Positions 43,832-52,860 of a stretch of 64,000 nt of DNA are shown in pieces. The notes under the pieces were generated by a model. It saw nothing but the letters and a program-made list of their open reading frames with translations. It searched no databases and was not told the origin of the DNA. The DNA lies in NCBI GenBank assembly GCA_030696305.1, contig JAUYSP010000041.1:26427-90426 (forward strand), in the 5' to 3' direction. Source of the stretch: Legionellaceae bacterium. GTDB lineage: Bacteria; Pseudomonadota; Gammaproteobacteria; Legionellales; Legionellaceae. Position numbers and translations under genes: made by a program. The stretch's first letter is position 1; each line of letters opens with the position of its first letter.

Positions 43832-43890
43832 GCAAAAAGCAAGGCCTGCCCCCTTTGACATGTTTAATGCAAAAAGCAAGGCCTGACCCC
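43832..43890. repeat. Two tandem REP-like repeats, right
   Basis: GCAAAAAGCAAGGCCTG(C/A)CCCC occurs at 43832-43852 and again at 43869-43890 in direct orientation, and in inverted orientation at 43371-43392. The two right copies share flanks (TTAAT before, TTTGA after), suggesting a duplicated transposon end. Confidence 0.85.
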
Positions 43891-44018
43891 TTTGATACTT
43901 TGATAAAAGATCGGTTGGTGCATCGGTATCTTTTTCTATAAAATCAAAGATTGTATTTTAGTTCGATATAATTTATATTTTACAAAATTTTTAATTTAAG
44001 CTTAAAAAAACTGATAAT

Positions 44019-44879
44019 ATGACGATAACACAATTCTTAGATAATACACCAGACGGTCAGTTTCATCATGACAATCTAAGTTTTAAACTGGTAACCCGAA
44101 AACATCGCTCTTATCTTGCAAAGGCTTATGCGGATTTCGCTACACGTCATTCAGTTGTTCCAATGATGGCGTTCACTCCAGCAGGAGTAGATGCCAAATT
44201 GGGTAAATTTATTGCATTAAGCGATACAGGTCTCGGAATATTTGCCGTTTTTGATGATCATTCAAAAGAATGTATTGGTTTTGCCGGTCTCAGTTGGATG
44301 GATGCAGAGCGTACGTCTGTTGAATATAATCGAGTACTTATTCCGGAATTTAAAAACCGAGGTTATGGAACGAGGATCCTACAAGCACTTAAAGTATTGG
44401 CTTTTGATCATTTAGGACTGGATGCATTTTTCGGTGAAAACTTATCTTACAATCATGCCGCACATAAATCCCAAGAGGATTGTGGCATGGAGCCCTTCGG
44501 TACGTCTTCTCTTGAAGCAACCATTCATGGTGGAAATGGCAATTATAAAGATACATACTGCACGGTATACCGTATGACAGCCGAGCAATACCGCAGCAAG
44601 CCCCATATCGAAAAAAAATCTGGGATCTCTCATCCTGGTTCAAGATCTCGAGAAGAAGTAGCAGAGCAAACCTATATTCAACTCAAGGCTTTATCTGAAA
44701 AACCAAAATTGACAGAATTAGAGCAAAAGCAATGGACTAACAGTGTCCATCGATTGTTTCTTTTTAATTACGCTAAAAAGTTAGATAAGTTGAATCAAAC
44801 TCTTTGTGTGGTTGATCCGGTGCAACGGCTTAATGACACCATATCGACATTACAGCATCACTGTTCACCAAAATCATAG
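44019..44879 (+). CDS. GNAT-family N-acetyltransferase
   Basis: 286-aa protein. A RimJ/RimL-like GNAT domain covers about residues 20-190, with the acetyl-CoA motif IPEFKNRGYGTRILQAL and the downstream FGENLSYNHAAHKSQEDCGM strand-helix typical of the fold. The C-terminal 90 residues are charged and helical and look like an added accessory region. Substrate unknown. It stands between two transposase relics, so it may be recently acquired. Confidence 0.8.
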   Translation: MTITQFLDNTPDGQFHHDNLSFKLVTRKHRSYLAKAYADFATRHSVVPMMAFTPAGVDAKLGKFIALSDTGLGIFAVFDDHSKECIGFAGLSWMDAERTSVEYNRVLIPEFKNRGYGTRILQALKVLAFDHLGLDAFFGENLSYNHAAHKSQEDCGMEPFGTSSLEATIHGGNGNYKDTYCTVYRMTAEQYRSKPHIEKKSGISHPGSRSREEVAEQTYIQLKALSEKPKLTELEQKQWTNSVHRLFLFNYAKKLDKLNQTLCVVDPVQRLNDTISTLQHHCSPKS

Positions 44880-44982
44880 CTAGCGTAGCCTGGTTGCCTG
44901 CAACCAGGATCACTCCCCACATCCAAGCAAAAACGCTTGTAAATTTTCATTGATTAGATATGCTTACCGGTGCAAGTGATTA

Positions 44983-45232
44983 ATGGATTACAAGATGGTA
45001 AATTATCGACGGAGCCGCATTCAACGTGGAACCTATTTTTTTACTTTAACCCTTCAAGATAGACGTTCGAGCCTTCTTACTCAACATATTTATTTATTGG
45101 GCGAAGCTATTCGTTATGCGTAACGCACGGAATGAATATAATCTTTGGCAACGGCTATTTTGGGAACATCAAATTAGGAATGAACACGATTTAGAGTAAC
45201 ATATAACCTATATACATTATCTTAAAGTATAG
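44983..45232 (+). pseudogene. Decayed REP-associated tyrosine transposase (second relic)
   Basis: The 5' end encodes 46 residues typical of RAYT N-termini (MVNYRRSRIQRGTYFFTLTL and QDRRSSLLTQHIYLL). A stop and a large internal deletion follow. Pieces of the later part then appear: LWQRLFWEHQIRNEHDLE, a stop, then HITYIHY. The family core between is missing. This copy retains a different half from the relic at 43488-43820. Confidence 0.85.
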
Positions 45233-45600
45233 CACAATCATTCGTTGTTCGCGAACAGAAGAACAGTAAATCTGGCGGGACTTGGTTCAATTCCACGGGT
45301 AACACTTGATAAATGGGGGCCTATTTGGGGGCTTTTTCAAAAACCACATTATAATAATTATTTATTATCAATCAATTACATAGCCAATGTTATGGTCGCC
45401 GCCACCAATTATAGATTCAACGAACACTCAGAACGACCAAAAAATCCCGCTATTTTAATGAGTTAGAGGATTTTTTATTGATGGCAAGCAAATCTGGAAG
45501 GATAAACTTATAAAACTAATTTTGACTTGGCAGATACTTCTGAAAAATCGGCGACTATCAGATCAAGTTTGAGCTACTACAATTTATGCAATAACACTCA
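45233..45600. other. Intergenic stretch beyond the transposase relic
   Basis: No gene is convincing; a 73-codon frame with a weak start lies at 45245-45466. It contains the palindrome GTTCGCGAAC (45249-45258) and CTTGG-TTCAATT-CCACG (about 45282-45298), which resembles a tRNA T-arm and could be an old integration scar. No full tRNA can be folded around it. Confidence 0.4.
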
Positions 45601-46455
45601 CTAATCTTGATTTCCTGTAAACAAGTATTGTTTATCAATTAAATTCTCTAAAAAAATAACCATCTTTTCTGAAGGTTTTTGGCCTAACTCATTAGGCATG
45701 TAATGTAATTGAAAAGCCTTGATGACATAAGAGGTTTTGCAATCATTGACGCCTGTAACATCAAGATTATAACCCAGCTTATGTAACAAATTTTGTACAT
45801 TATAGATACTTAAATCGAGTTTCCCTTGGCGAGTGCGTTCGCTTTTGGGCCAAACGCCAATACCATGTTGTGCTAATTTTTTCCATGGGAAAGTACCGCC
45901 CGGATCTGTTTTAGCAAGCATAGGATTCCCGTTTGCATCGTATCGCCATGGTGCAACATCTGAATGGCCAAGGACATTTTCAGGCTTAATGTGATATTTG
46001 GCCATAAGAGATTGAATAAGTACAATACCCGCATTGATTTGCTGATCGGAAAACGGTTCAAAATGATACCAATCTTCTTGTTCTGACTCGAGTGCATTAG
46101 CATAATTTGGTGAATTAAACTCAATTCCAATAGATTGTGAATTAAGATTTTGGTCTGTTTTCCATTGACTTTTTCCAGCATGGGAAGTAACTAGATTATC
46201 AGGTACGATACTGTATATAGGATAAGTAGTATTTTGATCGTTATATTTTGTTGGTGCAGGAATAAAATAATGCGTACTAACACCCAAACCACCCCGTTTT
46301 TTGGTCCTTGTTAAAATATCGAATGCCTTTTCAGGAGAAAAAGCAATGCTATGCAAAATAATATATTTAGGATGCATTTTTTGGGAAAGGATGTAATAAG
46401 CTCCGATAGATAGACCGAGTGCTAATAATAAAATCGTGCTAATGATACGTTTCAT
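45601..46455 (-). CDS. N-acetylmuramoyl-L-alanine amidase (AmiD/Amidase_2 type)
   Basis: About 284 aa from the ATG giving MKRIISTILLLALGLSIGAYYILSQ, an N-terminal membrane anchor or signal; a start 36 nt upstream is possible. The Amidase_2 domain shows a zinc ligand in IILHS, the SIGIEFN strand and GHSDVAP...KTDPGGTFPW with the second His and catalytic Lys/Asp region. A peptidoglycan-binding-like tail follows (LDLSIYNVQNLLHKLGY). It cleaves stem peptides from the glycan in the periplasm for turnover or recycling. Confidence 0.87.
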   Translation of the reverse strand: MKRIISTILLLALGLSIGAYYILSQKMHPKYIILHSIAFSPEKAFDILTRTKKRGGLGVSTHYFIPAPTKYNDQNTTYPIYSIVPDNLVTSHAGKSQWKTDQNLNSQSIGIEFNSPNYANALESEQEDWYHFEPFSDQQINAGIVLIQSLMAKYHIKPENVLGHSDVAPWRYDANGNPMLAKTDPGGTFPWKKLAQHGIGVWPKSERTRQGKLDLSIYNVQNLLHKLGYNLDVTGVNDCKTSYVIKAFQLHYMPNELGQKPSEKMVIFLENLIDKQYLFTGNQD

Positions 46456-46613
46456 ATAAATTATGATGCATTTGGTAAAATATATTATCAATCATAACAT
46501 ACTATTGAGAGCAGGGCATCACCAAAATCTTTTTATAGGATAAAATTAAAACTAATAGTTATAAAAAAACACATATGATATAATGTACAAAAATATTTTA
46601 TTTTGAGAAAAAT

Positions 46614-47609
46614 ATGTTTATATATAAGTTTAATGATTTTTTGATGTACCAGTTGGGAAGCCTATTTGGTTCTCACGACCCGCTTCGTCAAATCAATATG
46701 GTTGGACCCTATGTCACACTCTATTTTTCTCCGACCTCTTCGGAATACACCATTGGGGGTTATCAATCGTATAATCCAGGTATGGATTCTGATCATGATG
46801 CGGCGCATAGTACGAATTTTTTAAGAACATCGATCGATAAACAATTCACTCATGTTCACGTTATTCTTCCTGGCAAAGATTCTTTAGATTTAGAGTTAAA
46901 ACATTTACTCATGAGCGATAAATCAAAATATGGCATTAGCGAGCAGCAAATCGATCATTGCGCACAGCAATATCAACGTCATGTAGAACATTATTCGCTA
47001 ACAGAGCATAAGCAAGCGGTACATAATCTCATTCGAGGTGTTATGCGATATCATATTACTCCCTCCAAAGATGATAATGATATTAATAATGAGGAGATTG
47101 AGTATAGTATAAGACCAGTTAAAGAAGCTTTGGTTCAGAGTATGATTGAACCAAAATACTCAAAATTAGAGGGATTAAGACAAACATTACAAAAGGCATT
47201 GATCTCAATTAATCCAAAAAATAAAAATGCTTTTGTTGAATCTTTGATAAAAATAATGCCTCATAGTCCATTGAAAGATTTCGATCGCTTGATGAGAAGT
47301 AATTTGTCCGGGGATCTTTCTTTGTTGGGAATTATGTTACTCACCACACCGGCGCTTTTATTTTTATTCATCGAACTCAATCCTTCTGCTCGAACTTGTA
47401 TTGCTCTTCTGATATTTGGTTATTGGACATACAACGCACCAGAGATATCTGAGACGATCTACAATCAACTGTGTAATGTTTTATATGGAGAAAAACCCTA
47501 TGTTGATAACGAAAATCTGAAAAAATTGGTTGAAATCACAAACTATAGTCAATGTGATCAAAATACAGAAAAACAGGGCCAATCTTCAATAGTCAACCGC
47601 CCCTTCTAA
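46614..47609 (+). CDS. Hypothetical protein with membrane hairpin
   Basis: Unrecognised 331-aa protein. The N-terminal 230 residues are hydrophilic and His/Gln-rich. One or two hydrophobic helices follow at about residues 238-275 (LSLLGIMLLTTPALLFLFIE, ARTCIALLIFGYWTY), then a polar tail. It has no signal peptide. The organisation resembles the minus-strand protein at 15507-16529 in having a late membrane hairpin, although the sequences are not obviously related. No function claimed. Confidence 0.6.
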   Translation: MFIYKFNDFLMYQLGSLFGSHDPLRQINMVGPYVTLYFSPTSSEYTIGGYQSYNPGMDSDHDAAHSTNFLRTSIDKQFTHVHVILPGKDSLDLELKHLLMSDKSKYGISEQQIDHCAQQYQRHVEHYSLTEHKQAVHNLIRGVMRYHITPSKDDNDINNEEIEYSIRPVKEALVQSMIEPKYSKLEGLRQTLQKALISINPKNKNAFVESLIKIMPHSPLKDFDRLMRSNLSGDLSLLGIMLLTTPALLFLFIELNPSARTCIALLIFGYWTYNAPEISETIYNQLCNVLYGEKPYVDNENLKKLVEITNYSQCDQNTEKQGQSSIVNRPF

Positions 47610-47628
47610 GCAAAAATTTTTTAGAAGG
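47602..47628 (+). terminator. Possible terminator hairpin
   Basis: CCTTCTAA and TTAGAAGG form a perfect 8-bp stem around an A/T-rich loop, overlapping the stop codon of the preceding gene. There is no U-tract after the stem on the plus strand, so its strength is doubtful. Confidence 0.4.
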
Positions 47629-47868
47629 AGGCTGGAAGTTCAGGGTAACTTCATTTTCCAGATTATAAACAACAAGTTATTATGAATTGTTCTTCTGTTT
47701 TACGCACAGATCTCAATAGCGCCAGCACGCATTGTTTCGTAAAAATTGAGCGTCGCGTTACTTATTTTTTGCACCATGCATATCACTTTTTTTGATATTA
47801 AACGCCCCCGAATGGCTCGTTAGCCAATTAGAAGAAATTACCATTCGAGCTTTGTACGAACAAAAATC

Positions 47869-48306
47869 TTATAGGTTTGCTAAGATTGTATAATAAGAAA
47901 AATTGAGCCTTTTTTGAGGGTTGATACTTCCATTCGTTTGTTTATAAATATATAGCCCAGATTTATCGTTCTCACCATTTAACAATAGGGTATAGTCGGT
48001 TTTTTTCCCTTCATAAATTTCATGACATGAAATGAGGGCTATTTCATTATCGTGATCTAATACTTTATACGTATAATTTCCTTTAATAATTTTTTGCTGG
48101 CCAATAGTTTCATAAGCATATGTGTCTTTATTAAAATGCATAATAAAAATTTCATTGGCGTTAGGGTTATTCTCAGTTTTAATCTTAGCTACTTGGAAAA
48201 GGAAAGCTTTACCTTCTATGGTAATTGGAATAGCTGCTCTCACTGAGAAGGTCATAGTTAATAAGCATAATAATATTATATGTTTAATAAAAAATTTGGG
48301 TTTCAT
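47869..48306 (-). CDS. Secreted hypothetical protein
   Basis: 145-aa protein with a clear signal peptide (KHIILLCLLTMTFSVRAA; cleavage near residue 25). The mature part looks beta-rich and contains one cysteine. It matches nothing I recognise. The gene stands alone, with a 259-bp gap on one side and 827 bp on the other. Probably periplasmic. Confidence 0.6.
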   Translation of the reverse strand: MKPKFFIKHIILLCLLTMTFSVRAAIPITIEGKAFLFQVAKIKTENNPNANEIFIMHFNKDTYAYETIGQQKIIKGNYTYKVLDHDNEIALISCHEIYEGKKTDYTLLLNGENDKSGLYIYKQTNGSINPQKRLNFSYYTILANL

Positions 48307-49133
48307 AATTTACCTCATTATTCTTGATAATAGCTTCTATCCGTTCAGAGAAAAGAATCGGTTCAATGCTATCGACGATTGTTTTTGTATTATCATCGAC
48401 AAGAGCCCTGGGATGCAAAATAATAACCTAAAAAACATTAATTCTTGTTAAAAAACTTTATTTTAGCTTTTTATATGTTTTAAATTAATTCATTTTGTCA
48501 TATTACCAAGCTATAAGATTGGTCCGAGGATCTGGAACAATACAGCGAAAATAAGAGCTATTCCTAGCTTGCTGTTAATCACATTACTCTCAGAATGGCT
48601 TATACACAAGTCCATAGACCGAGGATAGCTGTCAATGTTTCGGATAGGGTTCTGAAGCCTGTGGGAAGCCATGACATTGAACACATGTTTTGTCAGCAAC
48701 GTTTTTCCAGTGTCCTAAATACGCGTTCGCTGGTGGAATATCTGAAAGACAGGTGTCTTCTTCGGTTATTATCATAATCAAAGTATGCAGATTATGCCAG
48801 TTTCAACTTCTTGGTTATTTTAAAAGAATACCCATAGATTTTTTTGCCACGCCATAAACGCTCAAGGAAAACATTACTTAAGTTGAGCCAATTTTTTCAC
48901 ATCTCATTATTTTTCTTCTTCAAATTGATTCTATTGTAATGATGGTCATGTCAGCACCTATCACAAGAAGGTGATATAATTAGGCTTGGCTCTATCAAAC
49001 GTGTGATTGTATGTGCAATTTAATATATTGAACAAACAGTTTACTTGGAATAGAGATAAGAGAGTAAACGAAATGCACGATGGAAGTGTCTTTTTATAAA
49101 ATAATAAATGTATAACTCATTGTAGGGGCCTTT
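48307..49133. other. 827-bp region without a supported gene
   Basis: Short frames exist on both strands (for example 48511-48699 minus and 48595-48777 plus) but lack ribosome sites or recognisable products. The base pattern around 48520-48780 is less AT-rich than its surroundings and could be a gene relic. A minus-strand frame shows CVQCHG, which I do not trust as a cytochrome. Confidence 0.45.
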
Positions 49134-49373
49134 ATGTTAAACCATCATGATAAATTAACCATAAGAATGATCGAGCAACAAACGAAAGAATTGTTAAAAA
49201 CAAACACTAGCAATGGGGATATTTTAAAAATACTGAGTGATTTTTTTCCCGATGTGAAATATATCTTGACCGCAGGTGGTATAAAGGAATTGAAATTACT
49301 TTTAAAAGAAAATCCTCATTTTTCTTACTTTGTTAGTTTAGTACAAGGTAAAAAGCCAAGGGCTGTCATGTAA
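49134..49373 (+). CDS. Small hypothetical protein
   Basis: 79-aa helical protein with a plausible ribosome site (AGGGG, 10 nt before the ATG). The composition is Lys/Leu-rich with an SDFFPDVKYILTAGGIKELKLLL core. There is no membrane segment or known motif. It may be a real orphan gene in the accessory stretch; frame integrity and the ribosome site are the only support. Confidence 0.5.
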   Translation: MLNHHDKLTIRMIEQQTKELLKTNTSNGDILKILSDFFPDVKYILTAGGIKELKLLLKENPHFSYFVSLVQGKKPRAVM

Positions 49374-49546
49374 GGAAAATGATACAGCTTTGTAAGGAGG
49401 TGGCATCCTATCGACGCTCGCTCCAGACTTCGGGCTATTTTATAATCGATACCTAGTCGAACGGAGTTGAATATATGCGACATTTATACTAAGCCGCAGT
49501 GAAAAGAGTTTGTTTATTAACCGATAAAATACTAAAAGATAATATT

Positions 49547-50089
49547 ATGAACAAATTGAAAGCCGTCTCAACCATTTTTTTCATGCTGACTTATTTATGT
49601 AGTTTTGCTAGCCCTACACAACAATCAGATGAGCACTACATGCAGATAGCGATAAATCTAGCAAAAAAAAATCCTAAGGCACCTTTTGCGGCGATTATTG
49701 TCGATAACATAACAGATAAAATTTTGTCAGAAGGTCTTAATGCAAGCAATATCAATCCTACTTTTCACGGTGAAATGGTAGCGATCGATAATTGTATCCA
49801 AAAAAATCCTAATGTCGACTGGTCAAAAGTAACGTTATACACTACTGCTGAACCTTGCCCTATGTGCCAAAGTGCGATCGTGTGGGCGCAAATTCCTAAA
49901 GTAGTTTTTGCCACGTCTATTGGATACCTAACTAATCATGGATGGAATCAAATTAATATCCCTGCTTCGGAGATTAATAATAAAGCATCATTTTACAAAG
50001 GAACAATTACTGGTGGCGTTCTTGCGGAGCAAAGTAATATTCTTTTTGACAGGCAGATTGCACGTAGCCCATATGGCCGCAAGTCTTAA
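49547..50089 (+). CDS. Nucleoside/guanine deaminase-type protein with signal peptide
   Basis: About 180 aa from the ATG giving MNKLKAVSTIFFMLTYLCSFA. The cytidine/guanine deaminase fold is clear. The zinc-binding HGEM (in place of HAE) supplies the His ligand and catalytic Glu, and EPCPMCQSA supplies two Cys ligands. The unusual feature is the N-terminal Sec-type signal (cleavage near FASP), as these enzymes are normally cytoplasmic. A periplasmic or exported purine/pyrimidine salvage deaminase is implied. Confidence 0.82.
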   Translation: MNKLKAVSTIFFMLTYLCSFASPTQQSDEHYMQIAINLAKKNPKAPFAAIIVDNITDKILSEGLNASNINPTFHGEMVAIDNCIQKNPNVDWSKVTLYTTAEPCPMCQSAIVWAQIPKVVFATSIGYLTNHGWNQINIPASEINNKASFYKGTITGGVLAEQSNILFDRQIARSPYGRKS

Positions 50090-50183
50090 TGGTGAGCTTA
50101 AATCGCTTAAGCTCTGTAAGGTGTAAAAATACTCAATATTTGTTATTACTGAAGTATGGTTTTGGACAGCTGATTATCAAATT

Positions 50184-50588
50184 ATGATAAGCAAGGAAAA
50201 GTGGGAGAAATTGACAGAGCGGCTGCAGATGCTTCAAATTACCGAAGCCGATCTTGTTGAAAAATTTATCCTGGGTAGTGGCAAGGGTGGGCAAAAATTG
50301 CATAAAACTGCTTCAACAGTTTATATAAAGCATTTGCCATCTGGTTTGGAAATAAAATGTCAGTATTCCAGAAGTCGTGATGATAATCGGTATTTTGCAA
50401 GAGAACGGCTTTGTGAAAAATTGCACTCGATAATCAGTGATGAAAAATCAAAAGAGCAACAACGGATTGAAAAATTAAAGCGCCAAAAGAAACGACGTTC
50501 AAGACGATCAAAGCAAAAAATGCTGGATGATAAATCGAAGCAGAGTCAGTTGAAGGGCTTAAGAAAAAAACCTCATTCTTTTGAATAG
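50184..50588 (+). CDS. GGQ-domain peptide chain release factor-like protein
   Basis: 134-aa protein built around the RF-1 catalytic domain: GSGKGGQKLHKTASTVYIKH with the GGQ motif that triggers peptidyl-tRNA hydrolysis. A Lys/Arg-rich C-terminal tail follows (RQKKRRSRRSKQK), similar to ArfB and C12orf65-type ribosome-rescue factors. It lacks codon-recognition domains. It probably frees stalled ribosomes; whether it is ArfB itself or a sister family is undecided. Confidence 0.85.
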   Translation: MISKEKWEKLTERLQMLQITEADLVEKFILGSGKGGQKLHKTASTVYIKHLPSGLEIKCQYSRSRDDNRYFARERLCEKLHSIISDEKSKEQQRIEKLKRQKKRRSRRSKQKMLDDKSKQSQLKGLRKKPHSFE

Positions 50589-50710
50589 ATTAAAATAAGT
50601 GCGGTTGAAAACTCAAAGAGTTTATTTCTGACAATTGTAGACAGTCAAAGACAACATGTTTATACGTATTATAGAATATTAGAAATAATAACCTCATAAA
50701 AAGGATTAAT

Positions 50711-51592
50711 ATGCCTGCGCATCTTTTAATTTTTGGCTTTGGATATACGGCCCATTATTTAGCAAAAAAAATCCGGGAAATAAATCTCCAAGTCTCTGCT
50801 ACGACAAGAAATGAGGATGGCTTAGGTTATGATAGTACCTCTGGTTGTGAGGTGATTCATTTTTCAGAAAAAAGTATTGAGCGCGCCTTAGCAACGACTA
50901 CACATATTCTTATTAGCATACCTCCAACAGCGGACTGTAATGATCCAGTGCTAGCAAATTTTGGCAATTTGTTAAAAAAACACATTAAAAATATTCAATG
51001 GGTCGGATATTTATCTGCCACAAGTGTTTATGGTGATCATCAGGGACAATGGGTGGATGAATCGTCCGAATCAATCGCTCTTGGGGAGCTAGGAAAATTA
51101 AGGCTTTTTGCGGAGAATGAGTGGATTTCTTTTGCACAGTCATATCAGTTGCCACTAAATATTTTTAGATTGGCGGGCATTTATGGTCCCCAAAGAAACG
51201 TTTTAACCCGATTAAGAGCTGGTAAAAAAGATACGATCGTAAAGGAGGGACATTTCTTCTCAAGAATACATGTAGAGGATATTGTATTGGCTCTTGTTGC
51301 AGCAATGCAAAATCCAAAGATGGGTATCACGATTTATAATGTTGCAGATAATGAGCCCACACCAAGCCATGTAGTTGATGAATATGCCGCATCTTTATTG
51401 CAACTACCTCCTTTAAGAAAGGTGGTCTATGAAATGGCCGCATTATCCCCCATGGCTAAAGAATTTTATTCACACAATAAGCGTGTTTCAAATGCTAAAC
51501 TGAAGGAAGAGCTCAACATCCAATTAGTCTATCCAACCTATAAAGAAGGATTAGCACATCTGCTTCAGCAAGAGGGGTATTTATCCCAATAA
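50711..51592 (+). CDS. NAD-dependent epimerase/dehydratase family (YeeZ-like)
   Basis: 293-aa extended-SDR-like protein. The N-terminal cofactor motif is GFGYTAHYLAKKI. SATSVYGDHQGQWVDE holds the Ser/Tyr segment and the FRLAGIYGPQRN block is present. These match the YeeZ-like group of sugar-nucleotide-type oxidoreductases whose substrates are unknown. It stands alone and is followed by a stem-loop. Confidence 0.82.
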   Translation: MPAHLLIFGFGYTAHYLAKKIREINLQVSATTRNEDGLGYDSTSGCEVIHFSEKSIERALATTTHILISIPPTADCNDPVLANFGNLLKKHIKNIQWVGYLSATSVYGDHQGQWVDESSESIALGELGKLRLFAENEWISFAQSYQLPLNIFRLAGIYGPQRNVLTRLRAGKKDTIVKEGHFFSRIHVEDIVLALVAAMQNPKMGITIYNVADNEPTPSHVVDEYAASLLQLPPLRKVVYEMAALSPMAKEFYSHNKRVSNAKLKEELNIQLVYPTYKEGLAHLLQQEGYLSQ

Positions 51593-51598
51593 AGTGAA

Positions 51599-51644
51599 GG
51601 GTGCAGAGAGGCTCTGTTCGCTCTGGAGTTTACGCTTTGCACCC
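51599..51644 (+). terminator. Stem-loop after the epimerase-like gene
   Basis: GGGTGCA and TGCACCC (7 bp perfect) close a 46-nt stem-loop starting 6 nt after the stop codon. No clear T-run follows, so it could be a weak terminator or a stabilising hairpin. Confidence 0.45.
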
Positions 51645-51701
51645 GTTGCTTAACTTAACCTAGATAGTACTTTCTTTTATTTTTATTGCCATTACATGCG
51701 T

Positions 51702-52604
51702 TCATTGATTAGCTTTATGCCGTCGAATTTCCTTAATATTGTTATCAATGGTGTTACATATATTATCCAAAGAGAGATGACTTAAATTTTTCTCAGAAAA
51801 TGGATTTTGTAATTCAATACCAATTTGATCGAGTGAAAAAAGCGCATAAGAGACAATGCCCGCAATTAATGGGCTGATGTATAACGAAACGTTTGCTAGC
51901 GCAAATGGTAACATTAATAAAAAAAATAAAATAAAGCGCCTTGATTTTACAGCCATAACAAAGGGCATAGGTGTTTTTAGAATCCGCTCACATGCTCCTT
52001 GAGCATCAATAATTTGCTCTAATTGTTCTTGTGCATGAAGAAATGCAAAAGAATCAAGACCATGATTATTTCGCGCAATTTGTAGCTCCTGAGCAATCAT
52101 CGAGGCTAGTATAATCGGGCGATGTTTTGACTCATTTAATGGTTGAATGTTATTGATGTCAAGAAGATGGCAGAGGTATTGCAAATTGGTCTGTTCTCTT
52201 AGATTATCTTTCATAAGATAGGGCAAGGCAGAAATCATATTGGTAATTTTGCATATCCAATCTTGCGCTTCTTGATTGGTGTAGTTAACTAAAATGATCG
52301 CTAAATTTCTGCTTTCATTCACCACATTACCCCATAATTTTCTTGCCTCCCACCAACGGTCGTAGCCTGCATTGACTCTAAAAACAAGAATTAAGCCCAT
52401 CATTAGCCCTCCGTATTCAAAAGGGCCAATAGGGAGTACAGCGGATGGGAATAGATAACAGAGGTAAGACACCAAGCTAGTGTAAATAATAATGCAATTT
52501 ACTTTTTTCATGACTTTTGGTGTCACAGATCCTTTCAATGCCAAAGCACTTTTTAAAAAACTTTGATATTCAGGTTGATTTTCTAAGCTATAGTATTGAT
52601 TCAT
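51702..52604 (-). CDS. Bestrophin-family (YneE) channel-like membrane protein
   Basis: 300-aa protein of the bacterial bestrophin family (anion or cation channels, UPF0187). It has about four helices, the conserved RVNAGYDRWWEARKLWGNVVNESRN segment (in pieces), and C-terminal GIELQNPFSEKNLSHLSLD, which includes the typical E-NPF. It would form a pentameric channel in the inner membrane. Physiological role unknown. Confidence 0.85.
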   Translation of the reverse strand: MNQYYSLENQPEYQSFLKSALALKGSVTPKVMKKVNCIIIYTSLVSYLCYLFPSAVLPIGPFEYGGLMMGLILVFRVNAGYDRWWEARKLWGNVVNESRNLAIILVNYTNQEAQDWICKITNMISALPYLMKDNLREQTNLQYLCHLLDINNIQPLNESKHRPIILASMIAQELQIARNNHGLDSFAFLHAQEQLEQIIDAQGACERILKTPMPFVMAVKSRRFILFFLLMLPFALANVSLYISPLIAGIVSYALFSLDQIGIELQNPFSEKNLSHLSLDNICNTIDNNIKEIRRHKANQ

Positions 52605-52860
52605 ATTTTGTTTACCCGATTATTTGATTGCGCACATTAGATTGAGTGTATTCACCGCCGAGCTCGCTTTCAGCATTTAATCGTCTGGTTATTCGATTTG
52701 CTCCTGCAGTAATTTTTCATTATCAAAAATAGCTTAATTTTATCAGATAGCTTCCTATTAAGCCAATAATAACAACTGATAGATATTATTGATGATAAAC
52801 GAAACATAATCTCTGCGTACTTCACTAAAATTTTACTTTCTTAGCTGGGTATCTGAAAAA

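Noticed and set aside
45249..45345. tRNA-like T-arm (TTCAATT between CTTGG and CCACG) as part of a tRNA gene or attachment site
   Set aside because: No acceptor, D or anticodon arm can be built around it and no integrase is nearby; kept only as a note in the intergenic entry.
48520..48777. Minus-strand CVQCHG resembling a cytochrome c heme motif in the 827-bp gap
   Set aside because: The frame is short, is interrupted by stops, has no start or ribosome site, and the surrounding residues do not match any cytochrome family I know.
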